A DNA stretch of 64,000 nt from an uncultured Muribaculaceae bacterium (GCA_910589425.1 CAJUSZ010000006.1:43351-107350), one strand, 5' to 3'. Numbered from the stretch's first letter, positions 41,400 through 50,084 are shown. Notes: a model not told the origin generated them from the letters alone. Made by a program: numbers and translations.

Positions 41400-42074
41400 C
41401 TAAAATTGGTAGCCAACAGACAGGAAGATGCTTTGGCTCAGTTCTTTTTTAGGAACGTGGAATTTCGAGCCGTTCTGGAGTGTCACGTTCCTACGACCGG
41501 AATAGTAGTCAAGGTTGGATATGCCATATCCGGCACCAATCACAAAACGGTCAATCGAAAGATTTACTGAAAGTCTTGCGTTCCAGTAAAACCAGTCAAG
41601 TCCTTTGTTCGGAAATCTCATATAATCCACGACTGTGCCTACATCCCCTTTTATATCATAAATATCGTAGGTCAATGAATTTCTAAAAGGGCAGGCAAGA
41701 CTGACGCCGGGCTCGGCTTGAAGCCACAAGCGAATATCATCTTTATTTTTGAGGAGGTTAGGGGTTTTGAAGATTACAGATGGCTTGAATATAATCCATG
41801 CCACATTTTTCTCGTTATCAGCCAAACTCGCTTCATGCCCGTTTATCGTAGTTGTACGGCTCGGTTGGTTGTATTGTGACGTCAGTTCCATACCAAGAGC
41901 AACGCCGATATATTTATGGAAATGCCACGCAACGGACGGCTCAATAGTCCATGCCTGCTCATTGTTCAGATATATGCCACCATAAAGGGTAGCTGTGAAC
42001 GGTCGCTTTTCGTATTGAGCCATCGCTGCTATCGCCACGAGGCACACTGATATAGTTGTTACTATTCTATTCAT
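41400..42074 (-). CDS. Small outer-membrane beta-barrel protein
   Basis: A 224-residue exported protein: signal MNRIVTTISVCLVAIAAMAQ, then alternating aromatic beta-strands (TATLYGGIYLNNE, VAWHFHKYIGVALGMEL) and a C-terminal SIFLSVGYQF with terminal Phe, the usual barrel end. It is not a GLPGLI protein although its signal peptide closely resembles those of its neighbours. Its ATG overlaps the preceding GLPGLI gene by 8 bp (ATGAATAG). It might be the outer-membrane partner of the cluster; function unknown. Confidence 0.8.
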   Translation of the reverse strand: MNRIVTTISVCLVAIAAMAQYEKRPFTATLYGGIYLNNEQAWTIEPSVAWHFHKYIGVALGMELTSQYNQPSRTTTINGHEASLADNEKNVAWIIFKPSVIFKTPNLLKNKDDIRLWLQAEPGVSLACPFRNSLTYDIYDIKGDVGTVVDYMRFPNKGLDWFYWNARLSVNLSIDRFVIGAGYGISNLDYYSGRRNVTLQNGSKFHVPKKELSQSIFLSVGYQF

Positions 42075-42933
42075 TTTTTATCTTATAATCGGGTTCAAGG
42101 CTCATTATTTGCGCATCATAGACCGGTGCGCTAATCTCATTGCCGTTTTCATCACTGTAAGTGATTTTTGCCAATCCTCCGTTTTGCGCTTTCAAAATAC
42201 TTTCCTGATTATTTACGAAAAACTCCTGAGCCTCCTGAGCCTTGATTCTTGATATTTTGGAATATTCTCCTTTTGAATACATAGAAGTCATTATTCTGTC
42301 TGATTTTTCCAAGCCTGTGGCAATGAATGAAAAGCCTCCGTCGGCCTCTGCTTTCAGTATCAGCCCCGGCAGCCCGCGGAACTTCCATGGCCCGAAACTC
42401 AACGGTATGTCAGTAGCGAACCACGCAGTCCATTTTCTTCCATGATAATCAGTTTTCGCCATGATACACTCATATCCCAAGACCGAGGCGGTAGAGTCTG
42501 CGGTAATCTCCCATGTCTGTTCTTCCAATGGCTCTGTGTAGTAGTGAAGTTCATCAGTCCACTCGTCATAAACAGTTTGAGAGCCGGATGAGATGTCATT
42601 GAATACGTATGTGTATATGTTCTTGACAGGACCTTTTGTCAAGTCCCAATATTCATAACCATCGGGGTGCATCACCAGACAATTCGCACGTATGATTTCA
42701 TCAAGTTTGGCTTTGCCTTCAGGAGTTGAGCTAAGAGAATCCGTCCATAGGCTTATGTCATTGAAATATTTCGATTTAGCCGCATTGGCAAGTAAAGTCA
42801 TATTTCTTTTTACTTCCTTACGCTCAAATCCGGGAGATTTACATTCATAGTTTACTATAATGTCAGCTTTCTCTTGTGCTGCTGCGACTATCGCTAAGAA
42901 GCACATTACTACTGCGGAGATTATTCTATTCAT
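42067..42933 (-). CDS. GLPGLI-family secreted protein, copy 5
   Basis: A 288-residue GLPGLI protein: signal MNRIISAVVMCFLAIVAAAQ, then EKADIIVNYE; core VLGYECIMAKTDYHGRKWTA, WFATDIPLSFGPWKF, signature GLPGLILKAEADGGFSFIAT; end LEPDYKIKNE. The last seven residues and the 8-bp stop/start overlap are shared with copy 4, which marks a recent tandem duplication. The overlap suggests translational coupling to the barrel gene. Confidence 0.93.
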   Translation of the reverse strand: MNRIISAVVMCFLAIVAAAQEKADIIVNYECKSPGFERKEVKRNMTLLANAAKSKYFNDISLWTDSLSSTPEGKAKLDEIIRANCLVMHPDGYEYWDLTKGPVKNIYTYVFNDISSGSQTVYDEWTDELHYYTEPLEEQTWEITADSTASVLGYECIMAKTDYHGRKWTAWFATDIPLSFGPWKFRGLPGLILKAEADGGFSFIATGLEKSDRIMTSMYSKGEYSKISRIKAQEAQEFFVNNQESILKAQNGGLAKITYSDENGNEISAPVYDAQIMSLEPDYKIKNE

Positions 42934-43789
42934 TTTTTATCTTGTAATCAGGTTCTATGCTATGTTTTAGGCCGTCATACTTTGGCACTTCAATCTTATT
43001 GCCATTGTCATCGAGCATGTAAATTTTCACACTTTGGCCTTGAGCATTCATTATGTTTTCTTCATTGTTCATATAGTATTCCGCATTGTCGAGAGCTTTC
43101 AAACGGTCAACCTTAGAGTAATCTTCCTGTAGGTACAGCGGTGTGATTATTCTGTCAGTTCTTTCAAGCCCGGTAGCGACAAACGAAAATCCACCATCGG
43201 CATCCGCTTTGAGTATGAGACCAGGGAGACCACGCAATTTCCACGGCCCAAAAGGAATAGGAATCTCCGGTGTGAACCATGCTTTCCATTGGCGGCCATG
43301 ATAGTCACTCTTTGCCATGATGCACTCATATCCGAGAATTGTTGTGGTAGAATCTTCCACAATAGTCCAATTCATCTCATCTATTGGCTCCGTATAAAAA
43401 CCTTGATCTTCTCCAAATTTTCCGTACAAGGTAACACCATTGTCGGCAAGATTTGTGAAAACGTAAGTATAAACTTTTTTAGACGGACCTTTACTTAAAT
43501 CCCATGTTGTTGAGCCATCCGGCTCAACTGTCATACAAGATTTTTTAAGAATCTCCATGTACTGAGCTTTGCCTTCGGGTGTTGATTTGAGAGAGTCAAC
43601 CCAGAGACTCAGGTCATTGAACCACTTTGCCTTGGTCGTAGAAGCCAGTAATGACATTCTTGAAGTAACCGGCTTCATCATTTTGTTTGGACTTACGCAT
43701 TCATAGCTGACCAAGATGTCAGCTTTCTCTTGTGCTACTGAGGCTATAGCCACGAGGCACATTGCTGTGAGGGTGAGTAACTTTTTCAT
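42926..43789 (-). CDS. GLPGLI-family secreted protein, copy 4
   Basis: A GLPGLI protein of 287 residues from the ATG at 43789, which overlaps the receptor gene stop by 4 bp (ATGA). The frame runs upstream to 43834, but the signal peptide MKKLLTLTAMCLVAIASVAQ starts here. Core: ILGYECIMAKSDYHGRQWKA, WFTPEIPIPFGPWKL, GLPGLILKADADGGFSFVAT; end IEPDYKIKNE. It is the closest relative of copy 5. Confidence 0.93.
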   Translation of the reverse strand: MKKLLTLTAMCLVAIASVAQEKADILVSYECVSPNKMMKPVTSRMSLLASTTKAKWFNDLSLWVDSLKSTPEGKAQYMEILKKSCMTVEPDGSTTWDLSKGPSKKVYTYVFTNLADNGVTLYGKFGEDQGFYTEPIDEMNWTIVEDSTTTILGYECIMAKSDYHGRQWKAWFTPEIPIPFGPWKLRGLPGLILKADADGGFSFVATGLERTDRIITPLYLQEDYSKVDRLKALDNAEYYMNNEENIMNAQGQSVKIYMLDDNGNKIEVPKYDGLKHSIEPDYKIKNE

Positions 43790-46368
43790 TTCCTTAAAGA
43801 GATTGTGAACAGCAGTTCGCGTCCGCGTAGCCATCGTTGCGACTCGAAGGAGGAGAGCTGACTGTAGGTTGTGTAATTATATGTGCGTTGATTGAATATG
43901 TTGTTGAGCATCGCGGAAAGTTCGATGCGCTTGTTGAGTTTATAGACTAACTTGGTGTCGAGCAGGAACACGTTTTTATATGTGCCTGATGTAAGCTCGT
44001 TACGGTAGTGTTCACCCATTATGCGCCATTCCCATTTTGAGTGAGGCATAATGTTGATGAGCAGTGAATTCTCCATGTCGCAGAGCCATGAATTCTTGAC
44101 GCCGTTCATCCGGAGCTGACTCTTGGAGAAGTCGATGCGATAATCAAAACTGAGCCACTTCATAGGAGTGCCGTTGATTTTTGCACCGACACTCCATCCA
44201 AGACTTACCGAGTTGACAGCATTGTTCTCTGAGAATAGATGCGACTCCCCACGGTTGAATGAGCCGTTGACGTTTGCAGAGCCACGCATGAAGTCGAGGG
44301 TCTTGCCCACGCTTCCCATTGCCATCAGATTCTGTCCCTCACTTTTGGCATCGGTGTAGGAATAGACGATATAGTCACCATAGAGCTGCTGCGCCATTGT
44401 GTACGGGAGGTGCGACCACGACTGCATAACCATAGCGTTGGCAAACACTCCGCGGCGAGTATGCTTGTAGGCGAAACTTGCAGAAATGTTCTGTGAGGTA
44501 GAGTTGTAGAAATCATCTACGCCTTGCTTGAATGTGCGGTAGTTGGTCATGATGTAGCCTGGCTGAATCATGTTTAGATTCATAGGTGAGCGACCTGTGC
44601 CACCTCTTAGCGTCATTGAAAAGCGGTTATTCGGTTTCCAGTTCATGCTGAGCGAGGGGGAGAAATAGACCTCCGAGCGGTTAGCGATAGCCTTGTCAAA
44701 TGTGTAGTGCGCGAAGCTGACAGGGGCGTTGAGAGTGAAATTCACCCGCTTCACCCAATATTCAAACTTCGGGGTGGCATAGACTGTGAAATAATTTGTA
44801 TTCAGTACATTTTCAGTTTCTCCCGGTATCTCTTCCGGCATATCAGGCAGCTCTGTATTAAGTGAACGCAAATATCCTTTCACTCCACCTTCAAGACTGA
44901 CTGTTACACCCTTGATTGAGAAAGCGTAGGCTGCACTCTCATGGGTATAGAAGGCATGGTCGCCGATGTGCTGGCTAAGGGTACTGCCGTCCAGTGATAC
45001 ATTGAGCGTCTGCGGTAGCGACTCCCATTCGTTGTTGCTTTGGAACGTAACGAGGTGTTTGCCGTTGAACCGCTTGATCATCTTGAACTTATTTGCAACG
45101 TAGTAGTCGGGCAATTTTGCAGACTGGTCGTTTGGCAACGAGCCGGTTACTCCGAGCCTTACATCATCCCAGTCGATATTTGTGGAAAGTGTGTTGTTGA
45201 TGAATGTTGTCTTTTGATTGACCTCATAGATGAACTTGCCGGAAAGAGAGTGTGAGCGGTCGCGCCCGTCGCGGTTCTCGGTAATCACACGGTCGCCGCT
45301 TTCGAGAAAATATGTGGTGATGTTGGCAGCCTGAGCCGTAACACGGTTGAATGAATAATCAATCTGTGCCTTGAACTCACCGTTTTTCACTTTCCAAAGG
45401 GAGTTGGTCGATACCAGCGCCGAGTGGTTGAACAGAGTGCGCTTACGGCTCAGGTTTGGCACTCCGGGGAGCGAAACGCTGACATATCGGCTAAGTCCGG
45501 TCGCACGGCTTGATGCGAAGAAGTCAGTGGCACTTGCCGACAGATCCTCACCTATATTGTTGGTTTTTAGTGTTGTGATGTTTTGGAAGCCGGGCATGAC
45601 AGCCATTGCGAACAGTTCTCCGTCCCACACGGCACCGTCCGGTTGCCAGGAATAACCGCCTCCGGCATCGCCATGAAAAGTCCATGTGGCTTTTGCCTTA
45701 TTCTTCAGTTTGAGGTTGATAGCAGCCTTATCGGAGAAACTGATACCCGAAAGCACCTGCATCGGCTGGTGGTTCTCCATCACTTCCACGGCACCAACAT
45801 CATCGTGGTTTATGCCGTTGGTGGCTATGCCGTATTTGCCGCCCAACAGGTCGGAACCCTCTATGTAGAACTTGTTGATGTCCTCACCTTGATACTGGAT
45901 TTTGCCGGCGTTGGATACATCAATACCCGGCATACGCTTAAGCACATCGCCGATGCTTCGGTCCTGTGCCTGTGCGAAACTCCCGACAGTATAGGTGATA
46001 GTATCGCCTTGTTCGCGTATGCGGTCGGCTTTCACCGCAACTTCTTTCAGCATTGTGGCCGAAGCCTCCATAATGATTTTAACAGGCAACTGAACGCTGT
46101 CGAGTTTTACAGTCTGCTTTGCAAAACTCATCATCGACACATCGAGTGTATAGCCCTTGATTTCAGGAGTGGAGATAGAGAATCGACCCTTGACATCTGA
46201 CGTTGCGTACTTCTTAATCTTTCCCTCGGCATTACGCAGTATCACCGATGCTCCGGTCAGCGGCTCATTCGAGCCTTCCTCCACAATCACGCCCGACACA
46301 TTGACCTGTGCCGCGACAGTCAGCGTAGCCCACACAAATGCCAATATGAATATCAGTCGGTTCATCAT
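43786..46368 (-). CDS. TonB-receptor-like outer-membrane protein with carboxypeptidase-like regulatory domain
   Basis: An 860-residue protein: signal MMNRLIFILAFVWATLTVAA, then a CarboxypepD_reg-like domain (VSGVIVEEGSNEPLTGASV, DVKGRFSIST), a plug-like region (IGDVLKRMPGIDVSNAGKIQ, INKFYIEGSDLLGGKYG) and a long beta-barrel. It ends LLFTISLRK and lacks the usual terminal aromatic residue. Such receptor-like proteins often sit beside GLPGLI genes; they may export, assemble or bind them. No SusD partner is present, which argues against a polysaccharide-utilisation role. It overlaps both neighbours by 4 bp. Confidence 0.9.
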   Translation of the reverse strand: MMNRLIFILAFVWATLTVAAQVNVSGVIVEEGSNEPLTGASVILRNAEGKIKKYATSDVKGRFSISTPEIKGYTLDVSMMSFAKQTVKLDSVQLPVKIIMEASATMLKEVAVKADRIREQGDTITYTVGSFAQAQDRSIGDVLKRMPGIDVSNAGKIQYQGEDINKFYIEGSDLLGGKYGIATNGINHDDVGAVEVMENHQPMQVLSGISFSDKAAINLKLKNKAKATWTFHGDAGGGYSWQPDGAVWDGELFAMAVMPGFQNITTLKTNNIGEDLSASATDFFASSRATGLSRYVSVSLPGVPNLSRKRTLFNHSALVSTNSLWKVKNGEFKAQIDYSFNRVTAQAANITTYFLESGDRVITENRDGRDRSHSLSGKFIYEVNQKTTFINNTLSTNIDWDDVRLGVTGSLPNDQSAKLPDYYVANKFKMIKRFNGKHLVTFQSNNEWESLPQTLNVSLDGSTLSQHIGDHAFYTHESAAYAFSIKGVTVSLEGGVKGYLRSLNTELPDMPEEIPGETENVLNTNYFTVYATPKFEYWVKRVNFTLNAPVSFAHYTFDKAIANRSEVYFSPSLSMNWKPNNRFSMTLRGGTGRSPMNLNMIQPGYIMTNYRTFKQGVDDFYNSTSQNISASFAYKHTRRGVFANAMVMQSWSHLPYTMAQQLYGDYIVYSYTDAKSEGQNLMAMGSVGKTLDFMRGSANVNGSFNRGESHLFSENNAVNSVSLGWSVGAKINGTPMKWLSFDYRIDFSKSQLRMNGVKNSWLCDMENSLLINIMPHSKWEWRIMGEHYRNELTSGTYKNVFLLDTKLVYKLNKRIELSAMLNNIFNQRTYNYTTYSQLSSFESQRWLRGRELLFTISLRK

Positions 46369-47219
46369 AAATCATGCGGATAATTGGTTTCCTCCTTGTC
46401 GAAGTTGACTTTGGATTTTTCATTAGTTGGTGTTGTTCCGACACCATACGCTGCCTGAATTTTAGCAGCCGAATTGGAGTGCTTAAATTTCCACCAGTTG
46501 TTGAAAAACTTGTCGCGGCTTACTGTGGTGCATCCACTTTTGTCATCATAAGAGAAAATTCCAACTTCTGAATTGGGATTCTGCAAAATACCGTTGGCTT
46601 CAAAGATATAATCATTGGTGGCATCATGTGCTTCGAGAATCAATCCGGGAAGACCACATAGTTTCCACGGCCCTTCCTGAATGGGAATTTCCGGTGCGAA
46701 CCAAGCTGTCCATTTTCTTCCACGGTAATCAGTAGTTGCTTCAATACATTCATAACCCAATATGGTCTTTGTGCTATCACAGATTTCCCAGTTCGGTTTC
46801 TCCCAATCTTCAGTATATTGCCAGCGTCCCATATCAAAATATAGGCGCTCAGTGACTTGACCATCAGGAATGTTTTTATAGATATAACTCCAATAGTGGC
46901 CACAAGCCAATTGAGTGTCATCGCGCTTGCCACTCATAGTTTTTGCCTGATCCATGGCCCAGAAAGTCGCGAGGTCACATTCCATAATTGAATCCTGCCA
47001 TAATCTTTTTGTGCCGCAAAAAACGGATTTGTTTTTCCCGATTCTGAGCATTACAGGATCCTTAAAGAAATGAGAATTACGCTTTGTCGTATCGGTAACT
47101 TCAATACGAGTATAATGCACTTCAAGGATAGCCGGCTCCGTATCCTTGACATAATCTTTTGCAAATGCTGTCGTTGCAGCCCACAAAAGCAGTATAAATA
47201 TCAGTCTGTTCATATTCAA
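46365..47219 (-). CDS. GLPGLI-family secreted protein, copy 3
   Basis: A 284-residue GLPGLI protein with signal MNMNRLIFILLLWAATTAFA, which closely resembles that of the adjacent receptor gene (shared MNRLIFIL). Core: ILGYECIEATTDYRGRKWTA, WFAPEIPIQEGPWKL, GLPGLILEAHDATNDY. The C-terminus (DKEETNYPHDL) diverges from the ETDY end of the others. It overlaps the genes on both sides by 4 bp. Confidence 0.93.
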   Translation of the reverse strand: MNMNRLIFILLLWAATTAFAKDYVKDTEPAILEVHYTRIEVTDTTKRNSHFFKDPVMLRIGKNKSVFCGTKRLWQDSIMECDLATFWAMDQAKTMSGKRDDTQLACGHYWSYIYKNIPDGQVTERLYFDMGRWQYTEDWEKPNWEICDSTKTILGYECIEATTDYRGRKWTAWFAPEIPIQEGPWKLCGLPGLILEAHDATNDYIFEANGILQNPNSEVGIFSYDDKSGCTTVSRDKFFNNWWKFKHSNSAAKIQAAYGVGTTPTNEKSKVNFDKEETNYPHDL

Positions 47220-48091
47220 TCGTGATAATCGGTCTCAAGAAAATCGACATGCAGGTCGGGCGCATCATTCACTTCATCCTTTATCTCAATCTTCTCGCCG
47301 CTCGGCGTATTGCTGATAAAAGCGTTGACCATAGTAGCACCATTGGTGAGATAATGACGTAGACCGCGAAGCATTTCCTTACGGGCCATCCTATCGTATT
47401 TCTTCGGGCTGTAAATCGGCATTATCTCACGGTTGCTCGACTCTATGCCTGTGGCAATAAATTTATGCTGACCGGTGGGTTCTGTAGCCTCAAGTATCAG
47501 TCCCGGCAGCCCGCACAATTTCCAAGGACCATCCTGAACAGGTATTTCAGGAGTAAACCATATTGTCCAATGACGGCCATGATAATCGGTCTCGGCCATA
47601 ACGCACTCATAGCCAAGAATTATCTTTGTGGAATCGCCGATCTGCCACGTCATCTCTGCCAACGGCTCCGTGTAATAACCATACTCAAGCATACTGGATT
47701 GATCATAGACAGTTACTGTCGAGTCACCAACCGACTTGAACACATACAACGCACCTTTGCTGTATGGTATCATGGAATCATCACCCGTCTCAATATGCCG
47801 TCTGACACCTTCATCCATCATGCGGTTCCATATCTTTTTACCGGAAGGTGTGGAGTTGAGCGAGTCATTGAATTCAGTTCTCGGGCTGTAGAACTTTGAG
47901 TAGCTGCTGTTGGTAAGAAGTACCATCTGATACTCACTGTCATAAGCTTTGGCATCAGTTTTCAGATGCTTGTGCGGATAGGTGTACTCCACCTTTATCT
48001 CTGCACGGGGATACTCATTTTTCTTCTTCGCCGAGACGTCAAGCATGGCAAAGAAAACTATTATTGTGATTATGATTGATTGTCGTCTCAT
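47216..48091 (-). CDS. GLPGLI-family secreted protein, copy 2
   Basis: A 291-residue GLPGLI protein. The signal MRRQSIIITIIVFFAMLDVSA precedes KKKNEYPRAEIKVEYTY. Core: ILGYECVMAETDYHGRHWTI, WFTPEIPVQDGPWKL, GLPGLILEATEPTGQ. The end is FLETDYHD. 4-bp overlaps with copies 1 and 3 indicate one coupled message. Confidence 0.93.
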   Translation of the reverse strand: MRRQSIIITIIVFFAMLDVSAKKKNEYPRAEIKVEYTYPHKHLKTDAKAYDSEYQMVLLTNSSYSKFYSPRTEFNDSLNSTPSGKKIWNRMMDEGVRRHIETGDDSMIPYSKGALYVFKSVGDSTVTVYDQSSMLEYGYYTEPLAEMTWQIGDSTKIILGYECVMAETDYHGRHWTIWFTPEIPVQDGPWKLCGLPGLILEATEPTGQHKFIATGIESSNREIMPIYSPKKYDRMARKEMLRGLRHYLTNGATMVNAFISNTPSGEKIEIKDEVNDAPDLHVDFLETDYHD

Positions 48092-48945
48092 TCGTGATAA
48101 TCGGTTTCAATGTAATCAGCGGTTCCGGTATAGTCCGCTTTCACGTTGACTTTGCCTCCTGTCATCGCGCTGATCCGGGCAGAACGGTTGCGTCGGGCGT
48201 AGTCTCTCATCTTCAGATAGCTCTTCCTTTTTGTCTTAAAAAGTCTGTCGGGATTTATAAGTATGGGCTTGAATTGTTCGTCGCATTCCTGCACTCCCGT
48301 CATTATGAAGCCATATTCCCCGTCTTCCGATTCAGCTTTAAGAATGAGTCCGGGGAGACCGCACAATTGCCAGGGGCCATCCTGAACAGCGATGTCAGGC
48401 GCAAACCAGGCTTTCCATCGGCGACCGTGATAGTCTGCTGTGGCGAGATTGCAGTCATAGCCGAGTATGTTTTCGGTGGAGTCGCATACTTCCCATTCCA
48501 GATCGGTCATGTTTACCTCATACTGATATCTGTCTCCCCCGTCTATGTCCCAGGCTGTGATGTTTTTCCCGACGAAATCTTTCTGATTCCTGTAGCCGTT
48601 GCCCCTCATTATCCCCTTTTCCCGCATTATTGCAAAGGAATCCGCTCCAGTGGTTGCAAATTCGTGGAGCGCGTCTCTGGTGATCTGGTCGACCATAACC
48701 CGGCCTACGGGGTCGTTGTTCAGAGAGTCTACATAGAAAGTCTGCGGGTCATAGTAATATGATGATCCGTTGCCTATCTGCAATATATATTTGTCTTCGG
48801 TAACAAATGGCTTTGCAGTCTTTTTGTCCATGATGCTGTGCCAGGCTGTGTATTGAGCTTTCATGAAGGCTTTGGGTCTTTCCTCGGCAAACGATGTGTT
48901 TGCTGACAAGGCAGACAATAGTAAAATGTAGGTCAGACGTTTCAT
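48088..48945 (-). CDS. GLPGLI-family secreted protein, copy 1, first gene of the operon
   Basis: A GLPGLI protein of 285 residues from the ATG at 48945 (MKRLTYILLLSALSANTSFA signal). ATGs at 48951 and 48984 are alternatives; the latter would add a polar stretch before the signal. Core: ILGYDCNLATADYHGRRWKA, WFAPDIAVQDGPWQL, GLPGLILKAESEDGEY. The end is YIETDYHE. It heads the minus-strand operon, with a TAACTTTG promoter and a 20-bp palindrome upstream. Confidence 0.92.
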   Translation of the reverse strand: MKRLTYILLLSALSANTSFAEERPKAFMKAQYTAWHSIMDKKTAKPFVTEDKYILQIGNGSSYYYDPQTFYVDSLNNDPVGRVMVDQITRDALHEFATTGADSFAIMREKGIMRGNGYRNQKDFVGKNITAWDIDGGDRYQYEVNMTDLEWEVCDSTENILGYDCNLATADYHGRRWKAWFAPDIAVQDGPWQLCGLPGLILKAESEDGEYGFIMTGVQECDEQFKPILINPDRLFKTKRKSYLKMRDYARRNRSARISAMTGGKVNVKADYTGTADYIETDYHE

Positions 48946-49006
48946 GTGCATTTTGTGATGATGAGTTTCGGAATATACCGGCATATATTAAACCGGTTGT
49001 GTGCAG

Positions 49007-49014
49007 CAAAGTTA
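49007..49014 (-). promoter_or_regulatory. -7 element of the GLPGLI operon
   Basis: TAACTTTG on the minus strand fits TAnnTTTG. There is no TTTG at the normal -33 position, as expected for a promoter that depends on an activator. Confidence 0.6.
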
Positions 49015-49033
49015 CAGCGTTTCCCGCGGTTTA

Positions 49034-49053
49034 TTCTCAACAAATGTTGAGAA
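49034..49053. promoter_or_regulatory. 20-bp palindrome, candidate Crp/Fnr-type operator
   Basis: TTCTCAACA-AA-TGTTGAGAA has perfect 9-bp arms. Its centre lies about 40 nt upstream of the transcription start expected from the -7 element, the position of class II CRP/FNR sites. The regulator gene ends 10 bp further upstream. Confidence 0.6.
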
Positions 49054-49062
49054 AGTGCTTTT

Positions 49063-49632
49063 TCAGTCTTCAATGTGCTTCCGGAGCCGGCTCAGGTGGG
49101 TCGGGGTAATGTTAAGGTAGGAGGCGATATCCTTCAGGGGAAAGATTCTGAACAAGTCAGGATGTTGATTCATGAGATCGTCGTAGCGTTCCTGGGGTGT
49201 CTTGGTGTGGAGAGCCAGATAGCGGTCGTATACGGTAGCAAACACAGCCTCGGTGGAACGCATCACGCAGTCCCTGATCCGCTGGTCGGTCTTCATCCGC
49301 TCTGCTATGATATTCACCGGGAGACAATATATCTCGCATCGGGAAGTGGCGACGATCGAGACTCTTGATTTCTGGTTGTATATCGAGAACGGGAAATCTG
49401 CGACAAACTCTCCGGCTAACTCAAGGCCGATCACGTGTTCGTCTCCATTGGACGAGACAGTGAAATATTTCAGTGTGCCGCTTTTTATGTATCCTATATA
49501 TTTCCCCGTTTCTCCTGCTCTCACAAACTCTTCTCCACGTTCGTAGCGGCGCAGTTTTCCTTCCCTGACACAGAGTTCATGCCATAATGCTGTGTCGATG
49601 TGATCGAGATATGAGTTGAAGTTTTCAGCCAT
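49063..49632 (-). CDS. Crp/Fnr-family transcription regulator
   Basis: A 189-residue regulator: cyclic-nucleotide-binding-like beta-roll (REGKLRRYERGEEFVRAGET, GYIKSGTLKYFTVSSNGDEH, LELAGEFVADFPFSI), dimer helix, and a winged helix at the C-terminus (LKDIASYLNITPTHLSRLRK). Cys residues do not form an FNR iron-sulfur pattern. The frame runs to 49908, but the family start is the ATG at 49632 (MAENFNSYL). It is immediately upstream of, and codirectional with, the GLPGLI operon, which is the likely target. Confidence 0.9.
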   Translation of the reverse strand: MAENFNSYLDHIDTALWHELCVREGKLRRYERGEEFVRAGETGKYIGYIKSGTLKYFTVSSNGDEHVIGLELAGEFVADFPFSIYNQKSRVSIVATSRCEIYCLPVNIIAERMKTDQRIRDCVMRSTEAVFATVYDRYLALHTKTPQERYDDLMNQHPDLFRIFPLKDIASYLNITPTHLSRLRKHIED

Positions 49633-49895
49633 GACTGATATGGGCTTACCGTGCCCGCCCGGACGGAAGAATGATGAAAAAACAGAAAGCGCAGGCCGGC
49701 TATGCACGTCCAATTGGAGGCCCTGAGAATGCCTGTGATGCAGATGTGAGATAGCAGCCCACGCGATATGCGTGAGAACCACTATGCCATCTCCTGCATC
49801 AAATCGAAAATTTCTCAGGTTTCCAATTGCAAGATAAGCATAACGCTTCTTGGTTTTGTAATCTAAAATGTGGAGGGCATCGTCTGCCCCGCCTA
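49633..49895 (-). promoter_or_regulatory. Long 5' leader of the regulator gene
   Basis: A TAACTTTG element at 49903-49896 on the minus strand implies a leader of about 255 nt before the regulator ATG. The leader reads open in frame with the gene but does not resemble the Crp family. No named RNA element was recognised. Confidence 0.4.
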
Positions 49896-49903
49896 CAAAG
49901 TTA
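49896..49903 (-). promoter_or_regulatory. -7 element of the regulator gene
   Basis: TAACTTTG on the minus strand fits TAnnTTTG; no -33 TTTG at the expected spacing. Confidence 0.5.
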
Positions 49904-50076
49904 GTCAAAATAATCCGAAATCCGGCAGTGTGGAAGGAATAATTTCGGTAAATCCGCCGTAAGTGATGCTGTTGAGTGCGCTTCAGGAAGAATGATCGTC
50001 GGAGATTTGGTGTTAAAATATATTAAAAAATCATAAATCGGGTTGACGATATGAGTTACAGACGGTGAATTCTTTG

Positions 50077-50084
50077 TATCTTTG
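50077..50084 (+). promoter_or_regulatory. -7 element for the rpsH-rplQ half of the superoperon
   Basis: TATCTTTG fits TAnnTTTG; the -33 region is weak. Transcription from about 50090 would give a leader of about 210 nt before rpsH. Without it the second half would depend on read-through across 11 kb of mostly opposite-strand genes. Confidence 0.6.

Noticed and set aside
43786..46368. Receptor-like protein as a SusC of a polysaccharide-utilisation locus
   Set aside because: No SusD, glycoside hydrolase or sensor of the usual kind is present, and the barrel lacks a typical SusC ending. Its neighbours are GLPGLI genes.
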